Made by a program: the position numbers and the translations under genes
The notes under the pieces: generated by a model
Told to the model about the DNA's origin: nothing
What the model saw: the letters and a program-made list of their open reading frames with translations, nothing else
Database searches by the model: none
In this document: positions 60,421-64,000 of the stretch, piece after piece
Numbering within the stretch: the stretch's first letter is position 1
Layout: the number at the start of each line of letters is the position of its first letter
Source of the DNA: Solobacterium sp.
Lineage (GTDB): Bacteria > Bacillota_I > Bacilli_A > Erysipelotrichales > Erysipelotrichaceae
Length of the DNA: 64,000 nt
NCBI GenBank assembly: GCA_024693325.1
Contig: JAILLA010000108.1
Coordinates: forward strand, 62,001 to 126,000
Reading direction: 5' to 3'

Positions 60421-61293
60421 ATGATGTCAGATATGAAACAAACTGCTGAAATGAAGCTGATCACTGCTGTGATCGTATTCGGTACGATCAGTCTTTTTGT
60501 GCGGAGAATCCCGATGACTTCAGGAGAGATCGCACTGTTCCGTGCCGTGCTTGCGGTCGTGCTGATAGGTTTATATCTTATCCTGACAAAAAATCTGGGC
60601 GGATTCCGCCGGATCCGGAAACAGCTTCCGCTGCTTCTGCTGTCAGGAGCTGCGATGGGATTCAACTGGATACTGCTGTTCGAGGCATACAGATATACAA
60701 CGGTTTCTGCGGCGACATTGAGTTATTATTTTGCCCCGGTGATCGTTACCGTATTATGTCCTATCGTGTTTCATGAGGAGATGACGCTCAGGCAGTGGAT
60801 CTGTTTCGTCATGTCGACGCTTGGTATTGTCCTGATCACAGGGATAGGTGATCTGAGTACCGGAAGCTCCCATCTGACAGGAATTCTGTATGGACTTGGT
60901 GCAGCCTGCCTATATGCATTTGTTATCATGATGAATAAGATGATCCAAGGCGTTGAAGGTATTCACAGAACATTTCTGCAGTTTCTTGCGGCGGTCATCG
61001 TTGTATTCCCGTATGTGATGATGACAGGCGGGATCAGCTTTGCACGAATGGATACAGTGGGGTGGCTGTGCCTGCTGACAGTCGGTGCTGTACATACAGG
61101 CATCACATATTGTCTGTATTTTTCGGCATTAAAAGAACTGCCGGGACAGAAGACAGCGATACTCAGCTATCTGGATCCTCTGACGGCAGTCATGATCTCG
61201 GTATTGATATTATCGGAACCGATCAGTGCGGTTCAGATCCTGGGCGGTTTATTGATCCTTGGTTTCACTTTATGGAATGAACTCGGATCATAA
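60421..61293 (+). CDS. EamA/DMT family transporter
   Basis: This 290-residue membrane protein has about ten hydrophobic segments in two repeated halves, as in EamA (RhaT/RarD-like) transporters. The first half ends near GIVLITG and the second near GGLLILGFTLW; EAYRYTTVSAATLSYYFAP is the conserved helix 4 region. The start may be 60421, 60424 or 60433, none with a strong ribosome site. Probably exports a metabolite; the substrate is unknown. Its stop directly abuts that of the convergent PlsY-like gene. Confidence 0.88.
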   Translation: MMSDMKQTAEMKLITAVIVFGTISLFVRRIPMTSGEIALFRAVLAVVLIGLYLILTKNLGGFRRIRKQLPLLLLSGAAMGFNWILLFEAYRYTTVSAATLSYYFAPVIVTVLCPIVFHEEMTLRQWICFVMSTLGIVLITGIGDLSTGSSHLTGILYGLGAACLYAFVIMMNKMIQGVEGIHRTFLQFLAAVIVVFPYVMMTGGISFARMDTVGWLCLLTVGAVHTGITYCLYFSALKELPGQKTAILSYLDPLTAVMISVLILSEPISAVQILGGLLILGFTLWNELGS

Positions 61294-61929
61294 TCATTTT
61301 TTCAGTTTCCCGGCAATGATCTTAATCAGATATGTTTTCTTCCCTGCGCCTGCTGGGAAGTTTTTTCCATATGGATAATGGCGGAAGAAACACAGCAGGA
61401 AGAGGATCACAGCAAGAATGAAGCATTCCTTTCCGTATACAAAATATGCAGGAAACAGAAAGAAGAAGGGAATACTGACGCCTCCGAGAGAAAAGTATCC
61501 TGATACAAGCGTGATGATCAGGCCGATTGCCAAAGAGAGAAGTCCCCATGTCGGTGAGAATACAAACAGTGCAAGGGACGATGTCGCAACTGCTTTACCG
61601 CCATTGAACTGATGCCAGAAAGGAAGGCAGTGTCCCAGTGATGCGCCGAGTCCTGCGTAAAACAGTATGACCCGTCCTTCTTCCGGAAACAGTCTGTATG
61701 CCAGCAGGATCGCAATACCGCATTTCAGCAGATCTCCGGCCAGGACGATCAGCCCCGGAACGATTCCCAGATGCGAGGTGATGTTTGCCATGCCGGGATT
61801 GCCTGATCCGCCAAGTTCCGACGCAGGCTTATGGGCAACAACATGGGAAACGATCTCACCTGTCAGGATACAGCCAAGCAAATATGATATGACCAGAACG
61901 ATCAGTCTGTGTATGATATGAGTATTCAT
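61294..61929 (-). CDS. PlsY-like glycerol-3-phosphate acyltransferase family protein
   Basis: PlsY transfers an acyl group from acyl-phosphate to glycerol-3-phosphate to begin phospholipid synthesis. This 211-residue protein has five to six membrane helices and the two PlsY loops: GGSGNPGMANITSHLG (canonical GSGNxGxTN) and FNGGKAVATS (canonical GGKGVAT). The canonical Thr-Asn reads Ala-Asn and the second Gly of GGKG is Ala, so it may be a divergent paralogue of the housekeeping enzyme. No ribosome site precedes the ATG, but TATAAT lies six bases upstream. Confidence 0.8.
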   Translation of the reverse strand: MNTHIIHRLIVLVISYLLGCILTGEIVSHVVAHKPASELGGSGNPGMANITSHLGIVPGLIVLAGDLLKCGIAILLAYRLFPEEGRVILFYAGLGASLGHCLPFWHQFNGGKAVATSSLALFVFSPTWGLLSLAIGLIITLVSGYFSLGGVSIPFFFLFPAYFVYGKECFILAVILFLLCFFRHYPYGKNFPAGAGKKTYLIKIIAGKLKK

Positions 61930-62000
61930 GAATGCATTATAGACCTGTTTGTTCTGCCTGGTTACCAAAAAGCTTTCGTGCTGCCGGAGAGTGAAAGAAA

Positions 62001-62020
62001 AATCCTGCCAGGACAGGATT
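62001..62020 (-). terminator. terminator of xpt
   Basis: AATCCTG (62001-62007) pairs perfectly with CAGGATT (62014-62020) around a 6-base loop. On the minus strand it is followed by TTTCTTTC and overlaps the stop codon by one base. Confidence 0.78.
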
Positions 62021-62598
62021 CAGTCTTCAAATTCGATCTTACCGTCATCCGACATGGATTTGACGCGGGCAAGTACTTCTACCTTATATCCCATGTCTTT
62101 TAATGTTCTCTCACCGGGCTGATAGATTTTGGCAACAACAGCGCCGCAGCCTACTACCTCTGCGCCGGCCTGCTCACAGATGCTGATAAGAGCTTTCATT
62201 GCTTCTCCATTTGCCAGGAAATCATCCAGGATCAGTACACGGTCACCTTCGTGCAGATAGGTTTTTGCGACATGAACGGTATAATCAGCATTTCTTGTAT
62301 AAGAATGTTCTTTTGCCTGATATACATCCGCCGACATGTTTGAAGCGGCTGTTTTCTTCGCAAAGACGATCGGCAGATATCCAAAACTCCTGGAAGTAGA
62401 CATTGCGATCGCAATGCCGCTCGCTTCGATCGTCATGATACGGGTCGGTGCAGTATCCTTGAATAATCTGTAGAACTCATCTCCGATCTGATCCATCAGC
62501 CTGACATCGATCTGGTGATTCAGAAAATTATCGATCTTCAGTACATCTCCCGGCAGAATTCTGCCATCCTGTATGATTTTTTCTTCCAGCAGTTTCAT
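62020..62598 (-). CDS. xpt: xanthine phosphoribosyltransferase
   Basis: Xpt salvages xanthine to XMP using PRPP. The 192-residue protein has the family start MKLLEEKIIQDGRIL, TIEASGIAIA, the PAQxKT-like FAKKTAASN, and the PRPP loop VLILDDFLANGEA. AGGAGG precedes the ATG at 62598. In many Firmicutes xpt is controlled by a purine riboswitch; I looked for its core in the upstream 250 bases and did not find it. It appears monocistronic. Confidence 0.96.
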   Translation of the reverse strand: MKLLEEKIIQDGRILPGDVLKIDNFLNHQIDVRLMDQIGDEFYRLFKDTAPTRIMTIEASGIAIAMSTSRSFGYLPIVFAKKTAASNMSADVYQAKEHSYTRNADYTVHVAKTYLHEGDRVLILDDFLANGEAMKALISICEQAGAEVVGCGAVVAKIYQPGERTLKDMGYKVEVLARVKSMSDDGKIEFED

Positions 62599-62811
62599 TG
62601 TTGGCCTCCTGTAATGCCTGTATACTAGCATAAAATCAGTTGTTGTGTTCGTATAAAACAGATAATCTTTGGGCTGATTTTGGAGGAACTCATGAAGAAT
62701 ACTGCAGAATGGATCGTTTTGAGACCAGGACTGCAGGCTGTTTTTGAATAAAACTCAAATAACAAACACGGATTGTTTCAGAAAAGTTCACATTGACCGG
62801 GTATTCTGATA

Positions 62812-62840
62812 CCTGTAAACAGAAACACGTTTACAGGAGG
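62812..62840 (+). promoter_or_regulatory. hairpin covering the ribosome site of the beta-helix lipoprotein
   Basis: CCTGTAAAC (62812-62820) pairs perfectly with GTTTACAGG (62829-62837) around an 8-base loop. The downstream arm contains the first half of the AGGAGG ribosome site (62835-62840) of the gene starting at 62846, so folding would hide it. Confidence 0.6.
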
Positions 62841-62845
62841 ACACC

Positions 62846-64000
62846 ATGAAAAAAAGAAATATAGAAAAACTGTTCGCTGGGATAGCAGTCGTTCTGATGG
62901 CAGGATGTTCATCAGCTGCTGCACCGGCGGAAGAACAGATATCGCTGAAAACTGTTGAAACAGCAGCGGCAGAAACAGCTGAGACTGCAGTTCCTTCACA
63001 GGAAAGCAGTCAGTCAGCCAATACATCGATCGATGTTTCAGTATCAGGCATGATGTCGGCAGATGACATTTTCACAGATCGTGATCTTCAGCAGACAGCA
63101 GACCTGACATCTGCGGTAAACTATACGGTTTCTGACAACTCGGATATTACCATTACCGCAGAGGGCGTGTATGTGATCACAGGGACTGCAGAAAACTGCA
63201 CGGTCATTGTTGATGCAGGATCTGAGGACAAGGTCCAGATCGTGCTGGATGCAGTCAGTATTACCAATACGGACAGTCCTGCGATCTATGTGAAGTCTGC
63301 GGATAAGGTGTTTATAACAACCACTGATACTGCCAGCACTCTGAAGGTGACCGGCCCATTTGCGGCAGACGGCACGACCAATACGGATGCAGTCATCTTT
63401 TCAAAAGATGATGTTGTCATCAATGGAACAGGTACATTAAACATCTCTTCCACAGGCAACGGGATCACATCCAAGGATGACCTGAAGATCACAGGCGGTA
63501 CATTGAACATAACATGTACGGATGATGCGTTGGAAGCGAATGATTCTGTGGCTGTTGCCGGAGGCAGTATTACGATCACAACTGATAAAGACGGGATCCA
63601 CTGTGAAAATGATGAGGATGATACTGTCGGTTATGTTTATATCTGCGGCGGTACACTGGATATCACAAGCGTTGATGACGGGATCCACGGCACAACGATC
63701 GTACAGATCGATGGCGGTACGATCTCAGTGAACGGACATGAAGGCATTGAAGGGACATATATCCAGATCAATGACGGAACGATCACTGTCAATGCATCAG
63801 ATGACGGGATCAATGCGGCTGCAAAGTCAGCCTCCTACACACCTACAGCAGAGATCAACGGCGGAGACCTGACCATTCGGATGGGCAGCGGAGACACTGA
63901 TGCGATCGATTCCAATGGAAATCTCTATATTACAGGCGGCAGTATCAGCATTACCGCTCAGTCTCCGTTTGATTATGACGGTACCGGAAAGATGACCGGC
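62846..64000 (+). CDS. beta-helix carbohydrate-binding lipoprotein (DUF4353/Cthe_2159-like), 3' truncated
   Basis: The frame is open from the ATG at 62846 to the window edge (385 codons), so the C-terminus is missing. A signal peptide ends in the lipobox VLMAGC (Cys21), followed by an Ala/Glu/Thr/Ser-rich linker. From about residue 90 there is a long run of short strands with repeats such as ITGGTLNI, DDGIHG, IDGGTISV, DDGINA and NGGDLTI, the ladder of a parallel beta-helix with Asp-rich turns suited to calcium. This pattern fits the Cthe_2159 family, whose type member I recall as binding cellulose and polygalacturonate. A surface pectin-binding role is therefore plausible but inferred. Confidence 0.82.
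   Translation, partial: MKKRNIEKLFAGIAVVLMAGCSSAAAPAEEQISLKTVETAAAETAETAVPSQESSQSANTSIDVSVSGMMSADDIFTDRDLQQTADLTSAVNYTVSDNSDITITAEGVYVITGTAENCTVIVDAGSEDKVQIVLDAVSITNTDSPAIYVKSADKVFITTTDTASTLKVTGPFAADGTTNTDAVIFSKDDVVINGTGTLNISSTGNGITSKDDLKITGGTLNITCTDDALEANDSVAVAGGSITITTDKDGIHCENDEDDTVGYVYICGGTLDITSVDDGIHGTTIVQIDGGTISVNGHEGIEGTYIQINDGTITVNASDDGINAAAKSASYTPTAEINGGDLTIRMGSGDTDAIDSNGNLYITGGSISITAQSPFDYDGTGKMTG

Noticed and set aside
62599-62845. Purine riboswitch upstream of xpt
   Set aside because: Looked for because xpt commonly has one; the conserved core pattern was not seen on the minus strand.
1-64000. Mobile elements, CRISPR arrays, tRNA or rRNA genes, and toxin-antitoxin pairs
   Set aside because: No transposase, integrase, regular spaced repeats, cloverleaf or rRNA-like sequence was seen; the XRE gene at 46449 is paired with a membrane protein, not a toxin.

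Overview
The window reads as a chromosomal segment of a low-to-mid GC member of the Bacillota (Firmicutes). Support comes from strong AGGAGG-type ribosome sites, MsmX/LplB/YtcP-type sugar ABC importers, lipoproteins, a PASTA protein, cre-like catabolite sites, and a fermentative gene set (pyruvate kinase, Pta, D-lactate dehydrogenase). The combination fits a gut-type plant-polysaccharide fermenter such as Erysipelotrichia or Lachnospiraceae relatives, but nothing fixes the genus. I saw no rRNA, tRNA, CRISPR array, insertion sequence, prophage or replication origin. Genes are packed tightly, often as ATGA overlaps, and no intergenic gap exceeds about 275 bp.

1-4653: the end of a tryptophan operon (trpD partial, trpF, trpB, trpA), with no trpC between trpD and trpF, followed by a convergent MATE exporter. 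4767-33928: a roughly 29-kb pectin and uronate utilisation island. It holds uxuBA with a divergent AraC regulator, a KDPG aldolase fused to a VOC domain, a cytoplasmic pectin methylesterase, and one long operon. That operon encodes a sugar ABC importer interleaved with five small unrecognised membrane proteins, a GH28 polygalacturonase, a GH105 hydrolase, a second AraC regulator, a second importer ATPase, kduI, kduD and an esterase. It is followed by uxaB, uxaA, a TIM-barrel isomerase-like protein, eda, two tandem kdgK-like kinases and uxaC. The genes fit uptake of methylated or acetylated oligogalacturonides, cleavage inside the cell, and three converging routes (galacturonate, glucuronate, unsaturated uronates) to KDG, KDPG, then pyruvate plus glyceraldehyde-3-phosphate.

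34120-47166: a MuiA-like protein with a zinc ribbon, a lipoprotein, an operon of a PASTA protein with an FtsX-type ABC pair, a small repair/phosphatase/acetyltransferase operon, a TetR regulator divergent from an S10 carboxypeptidase-like protein, a tyrosine phosphatase, a phosphoribosyltransferase, and an XRE regulator with its membrane partner. 47441-64000: central metabolism and accessory genes. These are pyk, an FMN reductase, a CorA transporter, a HAD phosphatase, pta, an acyl-CoA ligase with a catalytically altered E2-like acyltransferase, a GH1 glycosidase, a striking fusion of full-length HPr to D-lactate dehydrogenase, an aldo/keto reductase, an MBL hydrolase, an EamA transporter, a PlsY-like protein, xpt, and a truncated beta-helix lipoprotein whose ribosome site lies in a hairpin.

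The most unusual items are the HPr-LDH fusion (57100-58395), the importer with five membrane accessories (10213-18569), the E2-like protein lacking its catalytic His (54718-55614), the KDPG aldolase-VOC fusion (7895-8860), and several RNA or operator elements around the pectin genes.
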